NCBI RefSeq assembly: GCF_028283685.1
Contig: NZ_JAPWKF010000007.1
Coordinates: 496,001 to 560,000 of the forward strand
Direction of reading: 5' to 3'
DNA: 64,000 nucleotides
DNA from: Edaphobacter sp.
GTDB lineage: Bacteria > Acidobacteriota > Terriglobia > Terriglobales > Acidobacteriaceae
This document shows positions 45,613-54,583 of this stretch, in pieces (the stretch's first letter is position 1; each line of letters starts with the position of its first letter). Both the position numbers and the translations under genes were made by a program. The notes below the pieces were generated by a model, which saw only the letters and a list, made by a program, of their open reading frames with translations, did not search any database and was not told where the DNA came from.

Positions 45613-48600
45613 TTAGAAGTAGAGTCTTGCTCCAAGCTGAATCAGCCGCGGGAAGCCCAGTGTGCCGGTGATCTGGCCAGCGGAGGCGTTGCGGGAGGTG
45701 CCACCACCGACCGAGAGAGTCGGCGTAGCGAACTGAGGCGTATTGAAGGCGTTGAGAGCCTCCGCACGGAACTCTGCATGGACCCTCTCCGTCACGTGGA
45801 AGTCCTTGTTCAGGGAGAGGTCGGAGTTGAGATATCCAGGACCGTAGCAGCTGCTGGTACGAGCTGCCGTACCATACGAGTACTGGGGTGTAATGGCGTA
45901 AGCGTTGGCGTTGAAGTAGCTGTTCAGGCGATCCTCAGGACGGCCGGACTTACAGGGGTTCACTCCTGCAATCAGGCTGGGACGCTGTGCGCCATTTCCA
46001 AGCGCGCTGTTGGCATTCGTTTGAGTAATGGCGAGCGGGGCGCCGTTCTGAATGATCATGATGTCGTTGAACCGCCATCCACCGATCATGAGATCCATCC
46101 AACGGTTGACTCCACTCATGAACATCTTTCCACGACCGAAAGGAAGCTCATACGTTCCCGAGATCGTGAAGCGGTTGGGGATATCGTTGATAGCGCGAGA
46201 GTACTCCGGCGAAAGATTGTAGGCATCCTGCGGACCGTTATTGCCGGAGTTAAGTGTGCTGGAAGATCCCCAAAGGTTATCCCAGTTTGAGGACCAGGTG
46301 TACGAAGCGAGGATGGTCAAGCCTTTGTTGAAACGCTTCTGCACCTTGACGGCAAGGCCGCTGTAGTCAGACACCCCCGTGCTCTGCGCCAGGGTAATTC
46401 CCTGGTACTGAGGAAACGGCAGCAGGGTCTGGTAACGAGCAACAGAGTTTCTGCTCCAGCCGCCGATGCCAGCGTAAGGATTGACGGTGCTTGTGCTAAG
46501 CCCGGAACCGAGCGAATAGTGGCTATCCGCGAGTTGGTTGAAGTTGAGGCTATTGGTGAGATTTCGGCCGTGGCCACCGATGTAACCGATCTTCAAGGCG
46601 AGGCCCAGCGGGAATTCGTGCTCCAGAGACAACGAGTAGCTCTGGAAAAGTGGTGAGCGACGATACTGGTCGATCAGGGAGAGCGTCGATCCGATGCTCG
46701 TACCAAGCCCATTCGCGTTGCCGGTTGGGGTCGTCTGGATCGTGGGATAAGGATTGCTGAGGGTAATCGGCGCATTGGTGGCAGTTTGCGTTGGGATGGA
46801 GTTTGTCAGGTTGTAACCCGGCGCATAGCTATTGGTATTGCTATAGACCTGCGGGATATAAAACACACCGTATCCGCCTTTGAGCACCGTGCTGTCATCA
46901 AGGGCATAAGCGAAACCGGCACGTGGGTTGTATTCACTCCCCATATTTCCAGTGTTGGTGCCATAGCCATTTTGACCGGCAAACATGACACCGCCCGTCG
47001 CCTGAACTCCACTGTTCAGAGCGTTGTAGGTTGCCGTGCGGTCGAAGCCAACGGAGATCTGGTTGTTTCTTTCGTGGATTCCGTTCTCGTGCTCATACCG
47101 GAAGCCCAAATTGAGCGTCAACTTCGGGGTGATGCGGTAGTCGTCCTGGAAGTAAACCGCCTGGTAGGGGGTGGTGTATGCCAGCTTGGACGGAACGATC
47201 AACGAGCCCGTGGTCGGGTAGCCCTGCAGCATGTCGGCAGCAGCAGCACCAGAAAGCGCGTTGAAGGTGAACGTTCCAGAGGTGTCGCTGAGGCTGGTGA
47301 AGGTGACGCTGATGGCGCGGTAGTTATAACCAACCTTGAAGTTATGCTTGCCCCACGACTTAGCCACGCCTGCAACAAAATTGCGCGAGAAGAATGAGGC
47401 CGGTCCCGAGTTGGAGGTACCTTCGCACACCAGGGTCGTTCCGTTAGGACAGCTTCCGTCCGTCACGATGCGGGGAAATGCCTTCTTCGACATCGATGCC
47501 GTGTAGTAGCTGGGAAAGCCCAGGGTGGACTGATCAAATCCGTTGCTGATGTCCTGCGTGTCGTTCGGGAAGCGGTTGAACCCAAAGCCTACCGTCAGTA
47601 CGGTGGTGGGATTCAGGGTAATGGTGTTCTGAATACCAATAGCGTCCACCTTACGGTAGAGGAGGTAAGAGCCCGAGTAGCTGGCCTGCGTCTGCAGCGG
47701 GTTGCCGCCAGGCTCCTTTGAACCGTAGTGCATGTAGTAGAAGTCGGCCAGCCAGCGGGTGGAGAATTGATGCGTCACCTTGCCGATGAACTCGTCAGCG
47801 CGGTCGCCGAGTGTATCGCCACCGTTGAAGTTAGGGACACCAAGAGCAGTGATGTTGGTGTTGGGAACAGGATAGGCCTGAACGAGCTTGAGGCCGATGG
47901 GGTTGATGTTGGTGATCTTATTGCCGGGATAATACGTTGTGCCACCAGCCGCAAGGTTCTTGATGCAGGTGCCGCTGACGCAGGTCGTGCCATCTGCGGA
48001 GACCGTACCAACCTCGGAGAAGTCACCGGTGCGCTGCAGGTTTGTGGGAACGGCGAACGATGTGTTGTTGACGAAAGGCGAACGCTGACGATAACCCTCT
48101 TCCGTGATGGAGAAGAAGGTCTTGTCTTTGCCGCCGAGCCAGCGAGGTAACGGCACAGGCCCGGAGAGGCTGCCAACATAGGAGTAGAACTCGGCTGCGC
48201 CGCGCGGCGTCTGTGGATTGGTGTGATTATTGAAGAAGGTGTTGGCGCCCCAGTTGGTCTGACGGGTCTCGCCCATGAGCACGCCGTGCAATGCACTGGA
48301 ACCGGACTTGAGGGTCGTGTTGAACATACCGCCGCTGGTGCGGCCGATCTCGGCGTCGTAGGTGTTCGACTGGATCTTCACTTCGTCGACGGATTCAAGA
48401 GAGGGAATGATGACGGCGCGGTTGTTGAGGTCGGTGATCGGCACGCCGTCGACCGAGTAGTTATTCGAGCTGCTCGGAGCACCGGCGATGGAGATCGTCG
48501 AAGAACCGCTCTGATCCTGGAAGCGGACGAAGCGAGGGTCACCAACGGGAGCGACCGCATTATCGAGCTTAGAGAAGAGGAAGGGGTTACGACCGGGGTT

Positions 48601-49050
48601 CGGCAGGTTCTGAAGCTTCTGCGAGTCGATCATCTGACCGCCGTAGGAGGTCGTGTTATCGACGACGGGGTCAGCCGCGGAAACTTCAATGCTCTGGCTG
48701 GTGGAGCCTAGTTCCATCTTGACGTCATGACCGATGGTGTTACCGGAGTCGATCGTGACTGCGTGCGCTTCGCTGCGCTTGAAGCCGTCAGCTGTAATCA
48801 CAATGCTGTAAGAGCCGGGATTGACAGCGCTGAAAGCATACTCACCGGAACCATTGGTCACGGTGGTACGCGCGATTTTGTTGGCCTCCGACGTCAGCAC
48901 GACCGTGGCTTTTGGAATGCCAGCTCCCTGGGAATCAGCAACGAGTCCACGTACTGCGCCATAGTTCGACTGCGCCAGAACCGATGGCACTGCTGCAGCG
49001 AACAGCATAATCAGGAACAGACTGTAAACCTTACCAAACAAGCGATACAT
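45613..49050 (-). CDS. TonB-dependent receptor with carboxypeptidase-regulatory-like domain
   Basis: 1145 aa: signal peptide (MYRLFGKVYSLFLIMLFAAA, cut near VLAQ), regulatory-like domain (AVRGLVADSQGAGIPKA), plug (LQNLPNPGRNPFLFSKLDN, SVDGVPITDLNNRAV) and barrel ending GARLYF. ATG 49050 has GGAGG at 6 nt; two upstream residues in frame are not needed. It stands alone with its own terminator, so its substrate cannot be read from partners. The base composition of this gene is less GC-rich than the receptor at 8973. Confidence 0.9.
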   Translation of the reverse strand: MYRLFGKVYSLFLIMLFAAAVPSVLAQSNYGAVRGLVADSQGAGIPKATVVLTSEANKIARTTVTNGSGEYAFSAVNPGSYSIVITADGFKRSEAHAVTIDSGNTIGHDVKMELGSTSQSIEVSAADPVVDNTTSYGGQMIDSQKLQNLPNPGRNPFLFSKLDNAVAPVGDPRFVRFQDQSGSSTISIAGAPSSSNNYSVDGVPITDLNNRAVIIPSLESVDEVKIQSNTYDAEIGRTSGGMFNTTLKSGSSALHGVLMGETRQTNWGANTFFNNHTNPQTPRGAAEFYSYVGSLSGPVPLPRWLGGKDKTFFSITEEGYRQRSPFVNNTSFAVPTNLQRTGDFSEVGTVSADGTTCVSGTCIKNLAAGGTTYYPGNKITNINPIGLKLVQAYPVPNTNITALGVPNFNGGDTLGDRADEFIGKVTHQFSTRWLADFYYMHYGSKEPGGNPLQTQASYSGSYLLYRKVDAIGIQNTITLNPTTVLTVGFGFNRFPNDTQDISNGFDQSTLGFPSYYTASMSKKAFPRIVTDGSCPNGTTLVCEGTSNSGPASFFSRNFVAGVAKSWGKHNFKVGYNYRAISVTFTSLSDTSGTFTFNALSGAAAADMLQGYPTTGSLIVPSKLAYTTPYQAVYFQDDYRITPKLTLNLGFRYEHENGIHERNNQISVGFDRTATYNALNSGVQATGGVMFAGQNGYGTNTGNMGSEYNPRAGFAYALDDSTVLKGGYGVFYIPQVYSNTNSYAPGYNLTNSIPTQTATNAPITLSNPYPTIQTTPTGNANGLGTSIGSTLSLIDQYRRSPLFQSYSLSLEHEFPLGLALKIGYIGGHGRNLTNSLNFNQLADSHYSLGSGLSTSTVNPYAGIGGWSRNSVARYQTLLPFPQYQGITLAQSTGVSDYSGLAVKVQKRFNKGLTILASYTWSSNWDNLWGSSSTLNSGNNGPQDAYNLSPEYSRAINDIPNRFTISGTYELPFGRGKMFMSGVNRWMDLMIGGWRFNDIMIIQNGAPLAITQTNANSALGNGAQRPSLIAGVNPCKSGRPEDRLNSYFNANAYAITPQYSYGTAARTSSCYGPGYLNSDLSLNKDFHVTERVHAEFRAEALNAFNTPQFATPTLSVGGGTSRNASAGQITGTLGFPRLIQLGARLYF

Positions 49051-49595
49051 ACACAGCCTCCAGCACATTCTTGTCTTCAGAAACAGGAGCGTCGATCACC
49101 TTGTCCGAAGAGGACGAGGCGAGGATCAGAAAGACACGTACAGCCCAGGCAATAGAACAAGGGATACCCGCAGTCAAAGCGAGCCGGGTACGGTCATTTC
49201 ATTTGTATTTGGGAACTGTCGTAGAGCGCGTCTGGGGTCTCTACAACTCTCCGACTGCACCGCCGGAGGGTACTACAGGCAAGAATTCATTGAGCAACGA
49301 GGACATCCGGTAGATGGTGTCCACAGTCTTTCTGCTGTCTCTACGATGGGCACAACAGCAACTCATGGTTCGCAGAGATCCCAAGAGGAAGGGACCTCAA
49401 TAAGGAGCGATATAGCTTGTAGTTATGCTCATGAGACTAGTCGAGCAGATTATAGGTGTCAACAGACAATTTTATCTTCTATTCAACTGCCCCTCCTGCT
49501 CCATCGACATCGTTGCTTTGCCATGCCATCCATCTTTTCGCACATTTTTGCTTTATGGTGAGAACTACAAATCACAACGAGGTTTTGCTTTGCCG
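49051..49595. other. Intergenic region between receptor and dipeptidase
   Basis: 545 bp between divergent genes. Open frames here lack ribosome sites and conserved sequence. It contains TCTTCTATT (49475-49483) and GACATCGTTGCTTT (49506-49519), which match consecutive parts of the promoter element before the GH35 gene (63569-63591) with one mismatch. Possible promoter or regulator sites; nothing firmer. Confidence 0.4.
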
Positions 49596-50846
49596 ATGAT
49601 TCGAACCATGTCCAGCATTGCCATGCTCACTGCGCTCTCCCTGCCTGCCATCTCGCAGCAGCACCAGGCGACACAGGAGCAGATCGACCGCATCACACGT
49701 GACGCGATCCTGATTGATACGCATGACGACGTCACCTCGCTGACGGTCGAAGGCTATGACATCGCAACGCCCAATGCTCACGGGCAGACCGACCTCGCCC
49801 GCATGAAGGGCTTTCTGGGAGCGGAGTTCTTTGCCGTCTACGTGGGAGCCGAGTACGTCAACGGCAACCACGCGGCGAACCGTGCCCTGCAGATGATCGA
49901 CACTGTCCGCACCGATGTCGTCGCAGCGCACCCGAATGATTTTGTCTTTGCCACGACGGCCGACGACATCGTGCGCGCCCACAAGGAGCACAAGATTGCG
50001 GCGCTGATGGGTATCGAAGGCGGGCATGCGATCGAGGACTCGCTGCGCCTTCTACGCGACTACTATGCCCTCGGCGTCCGCTACATGACGCTGACGCACT
50101 TCAACACAAACAACTGGGCCGACTCGCAGGGAGACGTCGACGATCCAAAGGTGACGCACCACAATGGACTGACGCCGTTCGGCAAGGATGTGGTGCGCGA
50201 GATGAATCGCCTGGGCATGATGGTGGACGTCTCGCATACGGCCGACAAGACCTTCTGGGATGCGCTGGCAACATCGAGCGCACCGATCATTGCATCGCAC
50301 TCCGGCTGCCGCGCCGTCTCGAACTACACCCGCAACATGACCGATGAGATGATCAAGGCGCTCGCCGATAAAGGCGGTGTCATGCAGATCAACTTTGGCT
50401 GCGACTTCCTCTCGCAACGCTACTACGACGCCGCGAAACCGGCGGAGGCAGAGATTCGCGAGAAATACATGGCTGCGATGAAGATCGAGGACCCTGCAGC
50501 CAAGTCAGCTGCGATCGAGAAGCTGCGCGCTGAGTTTAACGCCAAGGTGCCACCGGCAACGTTGGCCGATGTCGTCGCGCAGATCGATCACGCGGTGAAG
50601 ATCGGCGGCATCGACCATGTTGGCATCGGCACGGACTTCGACGGCGTCGGTTGCGTTCCGCCGGACCTCGACTCCTATAACAAGTTCCCTGCCCTCACAA
50701 AGGCGCTGCTGGAAAAGGGCTACTCGGCTGACGACATCAAGAAGATCTACGGCGGCAACCTGCTGCGCGTGATGCATGCCGTGGAACAGCGTGCCAGTGA
50801 GCTGAAGTCAATGCCTGCGCTTCACTCCGACATCGCAAAAAAATAG
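49596..50846 (+). CDS. Membrane-dipeptidase family (M19) metallopeptidase
   Basis: 416 aa with a short signal (MIRTMSSIAMLTALSLPAIS). Zinc-site motifs of renal-dipeptidase-type enzymes are visible: IDTHDDV (His and Asp ligands), GIEGGHAIED (bridging Glu), VDVSHTADKTFWD, IIASHSGCRAV and GTDFDGVG. It should hydrolyse dipeptides, including D-amino-acid-containing ones, in the periplasm. The start ATG 49596 was chosen because it gives a signal peptide; GAGG is rather distant, so a TTG at 49590 is also possible. Confidence 0.9.
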   Translation: MIRTMSSIAMLTALSLPAISQQHQATQEQIDRITRDAILIDTHDDVTSLTVEGYDIATPNAHGQTDLARMKGFLGAEFFAVYVGAEYVNGNHAANRALQMIDTVRTDVVAAHPNDFVFATTADDIVRAHKEHKIAALMGIEGGHAIEDSLRLLRDYYALGVRYMTLTHFNTNNWADSQGDVDDPKVTHHNGLTPFGKDVVREMNRLGMMVDVSHTADKTFWDALATSSAPIIASHSGCRAVSNYTRNMTDEMIKALADKGGVMQINFGCDFLSQRYYDAAKPAEAEIREKYMAAMKIEDPAAKSAAIEKLRAEFNAKVPPATLADVVAQIDHAVKIGGIDHVGIGTDFDGVGCVPPDLDSYNKFPALTKALLEKGYSADDIKKIYGGNLLRVMHAVEQRASELKSMPALHSDIAKK

Positions 50847-50866
50847 AAGTCGTTTGCAGAGACGCA

Positions 50867-50898
50867 AAAAGAGGAGGCCGCGTGGCCTCCTCTTTTTG
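50867..50898. terminator. Bidirectional terminator
   Basis: Perfect 14-bp stem AAAAAGAGGAGGCC (50867-50880), 4-nt loop, GGCCTCCTCTTTTT (50885-50898), between the stops of the convergent dipeptidase and RidA genes. Both strands end in a T-run. Confidence 0.95.
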
Positions 50899-50913
50899 AT
50901 GTTGATATTAAGC

Positions 50914-51396
50914 TTACTTGCTCTTCACAGCGATGACCTCGATCTCGAGCGCGGCCCAGGGAGCGGCCAGCGCCGCAACCTGGAAGGCCGAACGAGCCGG
51001 CTTGTTGGGCTGCTCTGCCGTGCCGAAGTATTTGACGTACTCCGACTGCATTCCGGCGAAGTCAAGCTTGCCAAGCTTGGGATCGGGGCCGAGGAAGACC
51101 GTCATTTTAACGACGTCCTTCATGTCGAGCCCTTGCTCCTTCAGCGCCGCCTGAATCTTGGCGAAGACGCTGGCAGCCTGCACCTTGGTGTCACCGTATT
51201 CTGCCGGCGTTCCCTTGGCGGGATCGGCGGGTGTTACGGGCGACGCGAGCTGGCCGCTGAGATAGTACGTGTCTCCGGCCCAGACTCCCTTGGCGATCGC
51301 AGCCTTCTCGTCCTGGATGTGTTTCACCACGGTCTGCGCCGGCATGGAAACAGCACAGGCAGCCATCATGGTCATGGCAAGTACGGTCTTCTTCAT
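50914..51396 (-). CDS. Exported RidA-family (YjgF) imine deaminase-like protein
   Basis: 160 aa: signal peptide (KKTVLAMTMMAACAVSMPA) then a RidA domain of usual size. The conserved Arg (PARSAFQVAAL) and Glu (ALEIEVIAV) of active RidA are present. RidA proteins hydrolyse reactive imines/enamines. ATG 51396 follows AGGAG. It lies 31 bp after a Tat-exported amine oxidase gene, an enzyme class that makes imines, so the two probably act together outside the cytoplasm. RidA is usually cytosolic, which makes the signal peptide notable. Confidence 0.88.
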   Translation of the reverse strand: MKKTVLAMTMMAACAVSMPAQTVVKHIQDEKAAIAKGVWAGDTYYLSGQLASPVTPADPAKGTPAEYGDTKVQAASVFAKIQAALKEQGLDMKDVVKMTVFLGPDPKLGKLDFAGMQSEYVKYFGTAEQPNKPARSAFQVAALAAPWAALEIEVIAVKSK

Positions 51397-51427
51397 TGAG
51401 AGTTCTCCTGTCGGTTGAACTGCGTGA

Positions 51428-53020
51428 TCATGCCGAGACGGTATCGCGGTGCTTGCCTTCAAGACGAGCCATCTTAACCTTGTCGCTGATCATCTGGATA
51501 GCACGCTTGCCGCTGAGGGCTGCGCCTTCCTGCCATCCAACGACGTGGCTGGTGTGATCGCCAGCGAAGTAGATGGGACCGTCAGGCTGCGTGATGATGT
51601 CGTAGTCGGCCTGCGGCGTGGAACCGATCCAGGAGCCTTCGTTCCATTTGATATGCTTCCAGCCAACGAAGATCGGCTTCTCCAGCTCCTTGCCGTGACC
51701 GGGGTGAAGCTTCTCGATGGAAGCGCGAGAGGCCTCAAACTTCTCCTGCATCGACAGCTTGTCGAAGTCGCCCACAGCCTCGTCCATGTAGCCCGAGACG
51801 ACGATGCCGCGATCGGAGAACATACTCGCGCTGGGATACCAGATGGGGCTTGGTCCCTTGGCGAGGAATGAGAGGCCACCGTAGATGTTGTAGTCCGTCT
51901 CCCAGAAGCGGCGCGACTCCCACGGAATCTTAAACGAACCGCGATACGACGAACCGCCACGATCGACCGCACCGCGATGCGCCGGGTCCAGATCGGCCTT
52001 GATCTTCTTGAGGATCGTCAGCGGCATGGCGCAGACGGCGTAATCTGCTTCGATAGTCTTCGGCGTGCCATTCTCGCCCTTGGTGTAGGTGATGCGCACG
52101 CCCTTCGAGGTCTTGGCGATCTCAGTGACGGGGCAATCGTAGTTGACGATCGGGCCCAGCGAGCGGGCCAGCGCGATGGAGATCTGCTGCATGCCATTGA
52201 CGGGCTGGAACATCGTCGCCTGCCAGTCCCATGCCTCTTCGTAGAGCTCGGCGTTCCAGAAGTTCGCATCCAGCAGTTCATGGACGCCGAGGGTATTGGT
52301 ATCGACGAGCATCGTCTGAGGGCCGGCTCCTGGATAACGAAGAACCTGCGAACGATCGGAGCCTTTGTACTTGTTGTCCTTGTCGAGCGATCCATAGACC
52401 TTGAGCACCTCGACCATGCGCTGCTTGTCTTCTGCGCTCAGCTCCTGATCGAGAGCGCCGCCAGAGATCGCCTTCGAGAGCAGTTCGCTGATCTGGCCAC
52501 GCGTGTCATTGATGGCCTTGCGCTGCTGCACGGGCTTGCCATCATTGACCTTGTCGTTCTGCAGCAGGGTCGAGCGTGAAGTATTGACTTCGACCTCCAA
52601 AGGCACCTTGAGCTCGCGACAGAGCCCGAGCATCGTTCCGTGCACGGAGGGCAGACGTGCCGGTCCCATGTTCTGATAGAGGCCCTCGCTCCACGTAATC
52701 GGCTGCTTGGTTCCATCGACGAATTCGACGACATCGCCGTTGCGCGCGCTCCATGCGCGTCCGCCGGGGCGATGCCTTGCTTCGAGCAGCGTGACGTCAT
52801 AGCCGAGCTTCTTGGCCTCATAGGCCGTCATCAGTCCGCCGACGCCGCCACCCAGTACAACAATCTTGACGCCTTTGCCGGTTCCCGGAGCAGCGGCGAT
52901 CGCTGTCGCGGCTTCTGCCTTCATTGGCAGCAGTCCAAGAGACTGCATGGTTGTGAACGCAGCGCTGTATCCGCCAGCCTGCCCGACACGCATCAAAAAA
53001 TCGCGTCTGGTAAATCCCAT
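51428..53020 (-). CDS. Tat-exported flavin amine oxidase
   Basis: 530 aa. Twin-arginine signal (FTRRDFLMRVGQAGG), then FAD-binding GxGxxG region (IVVLGGGVGGLMTAYEAKKL), GG motif (LEARHRPGGRAWS) and C-terminal FAD contact (GPIYFAGDHTSHVVGWQEGA). It belongs to the monoamine/L-amino-acid oxidase superfamily, oxidising an amine to an imine with O2 or another acceptor. It is co-transcribed with an exported RidA. The substrate is unknown; polyamine, monoamine or amino acid are all possible. Confidence 0.88.
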   Translation of the reverse strand: MGFTRRDFLMRVGQAGGYSAAFTTMQSLGLLPMKAEAATAIAAAPGTGKGVKIVVLGGGVGGLMTAYEAKKLGYDVTLLEARHRPGGRAWSARNGDVVEFVDGTKQPITWSEGLYQNMGPARLPSVHGTMLGLCRELKVPLEVEVNTSRSTLLQNDKVNDGKPVQQRKAINDTRGQISELLSKAISGGALDQELSAEDKQRMVEVLKVYGSLDKDNKYKGSDRSQVLRYPGAGPQTMLVDTNTLGVHELLDANFWNAELYEEAWDWQATMFQPVNGMQQISIALARSLGPIVNYDCPVTEIAKTSKGVRITYTKGENGTPKTIEADYAVCAMPLTILKKIKADLDPAHRGAVDRGGSSYRGSFKIPWESRRFWETDYNIYGGLSFLAKGPSPIWYPSASMFSDRGIVVSGYMDEAVGDFDKLSMQEKFEASRASIEKLHPGHGKELEKPIFVGWKHIKWNEGSWIGSTPQADYDIITQPDGPIYFAGDHTSHVVGWQEGAALSGKRAIQMISDKVKMARLEGKHRDTVSA

Positions 53021-53417
53021 CGAAGTACCTTCTTCCTGAATGTTGAATGTACTGCCGGAAACAAATGCGAGCCCTTCTGAGAGCAGTGGCTCACAGATGC
53101 GGACAGGCGTTGGCCCAAAAAGAAATGAAGGGAGATTTGCCGCGTGGCATCGTGGCTACGCAGCTGGAAAGACAGCTATCAATAAAATCTATGCATCCAC
53201 TCTAACGGATTTGCCGCGAATCCGCTTTAAAGAAAGTGCTGAATTGCCACTCACTTCGCAGGATTTGAACGCTACTCGCATGGACGTCCGAGTTCTTCCG
53301 GAGCCTCATCGAAATTTCCTTTGCCGTGATTGATTTTCACAATCAGGAGCAGTCTCACAAGCCGCTTCTCGACGCCTGCCGAGCCCTCTCGAGGCTCAGC
53401 AGGCGGAAAAGACTGAC
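53021..53417. other. Intergenic region with nrdB-side hairpin
   Basis: 397 bp without a supported gene. Near its right end GCCTGC/GAGCC pairs with GGCTC/GCAGGC (53374-53404), a hairpin 14 bp after the nrdB stop, probably the end of the nrd transcript though without a T-tract. The remainder is the upstream region of the amine oxidase gene; no box recognised. Confidence 0.5.
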
Positions 53418-54554
53418 CTAATCCCAGGCGAGAGAGCCGCCGTTCTGGTACTCGATCACACGGGTTTCGAAGAAGTTCTTCTCCTTCTTCAGGTCCATGG
53501 CCTCCGACATCCAGGGGAAGGGGTTTTCGATCTGTGTGAAGACGGGCTCCAGGCCGATCTGCGCGCAGCGGCGATTGGCGATAAAGTGCATGTACTGCTC
53601 GCAGAGATCGGCACTCAGCCCGAGGAAGCCGTTGGGCATCGTGTCGCGGCCGTAGGCAGCCTCCAGCTCTGCGGCGGAGCGGAGCATCCCGCTGACTTCC
53701 TCGCGGAAGGCGTCGTTCCAGAGATGCGGATTCTCCTGCTTGATCTGGTTGATGACATCGATGCCGAAGTTCAGATGAATCGACTCGTCACGCAGAATGT
53801 ACTGGTACTGCTCGGCGATACCCACCATCTTGTTTCTGCGGCCGAGCGAGAGGATCTGCGCAAAGCCGGTGTAGAACCACATGCCTTCGAAGACGACGTA
53901 GAACGCGATGAGGTCGCGCAGAAACGCCTGATCGGCACCCGTCGTTCCTGTCTCGAAGGTGCTGTCGCTGAGGTGCTGCGTGTACTTGATGGCCCACGCA
54001 GCCTTCTCGGTGATGGAAGGCACCTCGCGATACATGTTGAAGAGCTCGCCTTCATCCAGACCGAGACTCTCCACGATGTATTGGAAGGTGTGCGTGTGCA
54101 CCGCTTCTTCGAATGCCTGCCGCAGAAGATACTGGCGGCACTCCGGGTTGGTGAGATGACGATAGATTGCCAGCACGATGTTGTTCGCCACCAGCGACTC
54201 CGATGCGGCGAAGAAGCCAAGGTTGCGCTTGATCGAACGCCGCTCATCCGCCGTCAGGCCGTTCGGACTCTTCCACAAGGCGATGTCGGCCTGCATCGAG
54301 ATCTCCGTCGGCATCCAGTGGTTGTTGCAGCCGGAGAGATATTTCTCCCACGCCCAGCGATACTTCAGCGGAAGCAGTTGATTGACATCGGCGCGGCAGT
54401 TGATCATTGCCTTGTCATCGACACGGACACGGGCAGCTCCACGTGCAATCTCTCCCAGGCCGGTTGCGTCCGCCACAACAGCCTCTGCATTTGCTGCCGC
54501 CGGGCTCTCTTCCGGCGCAGCTACAGCAACGACACTCTCATTCCAATCCAGCAT
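53418..54554 (-). CDS. nrdB: Ribonucleotide reductase R2 subunit, class Ic-like (no radical Tyr)
   Basis: 378 aa. All six carboxylate/His metal ligands can be placed: Glu119, Glu150, His153, Glu223, Glu257, His260. The position of the radical Tyr (four residues after the first His) is Phe157, in [12 protein letters not shown], and the first ligand is Glu rather than Asp. Both changes and all spacings equal those of the Chlamydia trachomatis R2c protein (Glu89, Glu120, His123, Phe127, Glu193, Glu227, His230), which uses a Mn/Fe cofactor in place of a tyrosyl radical. ATG 54554 follows GAGGAGA. It is 29 bp after nrdA. Confidence 0.95.
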   Translation of the reverse strand: MLDWNESVVAVAAPEESPAAANAEAVVADATGLGEIARGAARVRVDDKAMINCRADVNQLLPLKYRWAWEKYLSGCNNHWMPTEISMQADIALWKSPNGLTADERRSIKRNLGFFAASESLVANNIVLAIYRHLTNPECRQYLLRQAFEEAVHTHTFQYIVESLGLDEGELFNMYREVPSITEKAAWAIKYTQHLSDSTFETGTTGADQAFLRDLIAFYVVFEGMWFYTGFAQILSLGRRNKMVGIAEQYQYILRDESIHLNFGIDVINQIKQENPHLWNDAFREEVSGMLRSAAELEAAYGRDTMPNGFLGLSADLCEQYMHFIANRRCAQIGLEPVFTQIENPFPWMSEAMDLKKEKNFFETRVIEYQNGGSLAWD

Positions 54555-54583
54555 CTCTGTTCTCCTCTTCTCGTCCTTCAGGT

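Noticed and set aside
49071..49313. An 80-codon open frame upstream of the dipeptidase
   Set aside because: No ribosome site or recognisable fold; it lies in the upstream region of a divergent gene pair.
53040..53333. A 97-codon open frame upstream of the amine oxidase
   Set aside because: No ribosome site, atypical composition and no recognisable motif.
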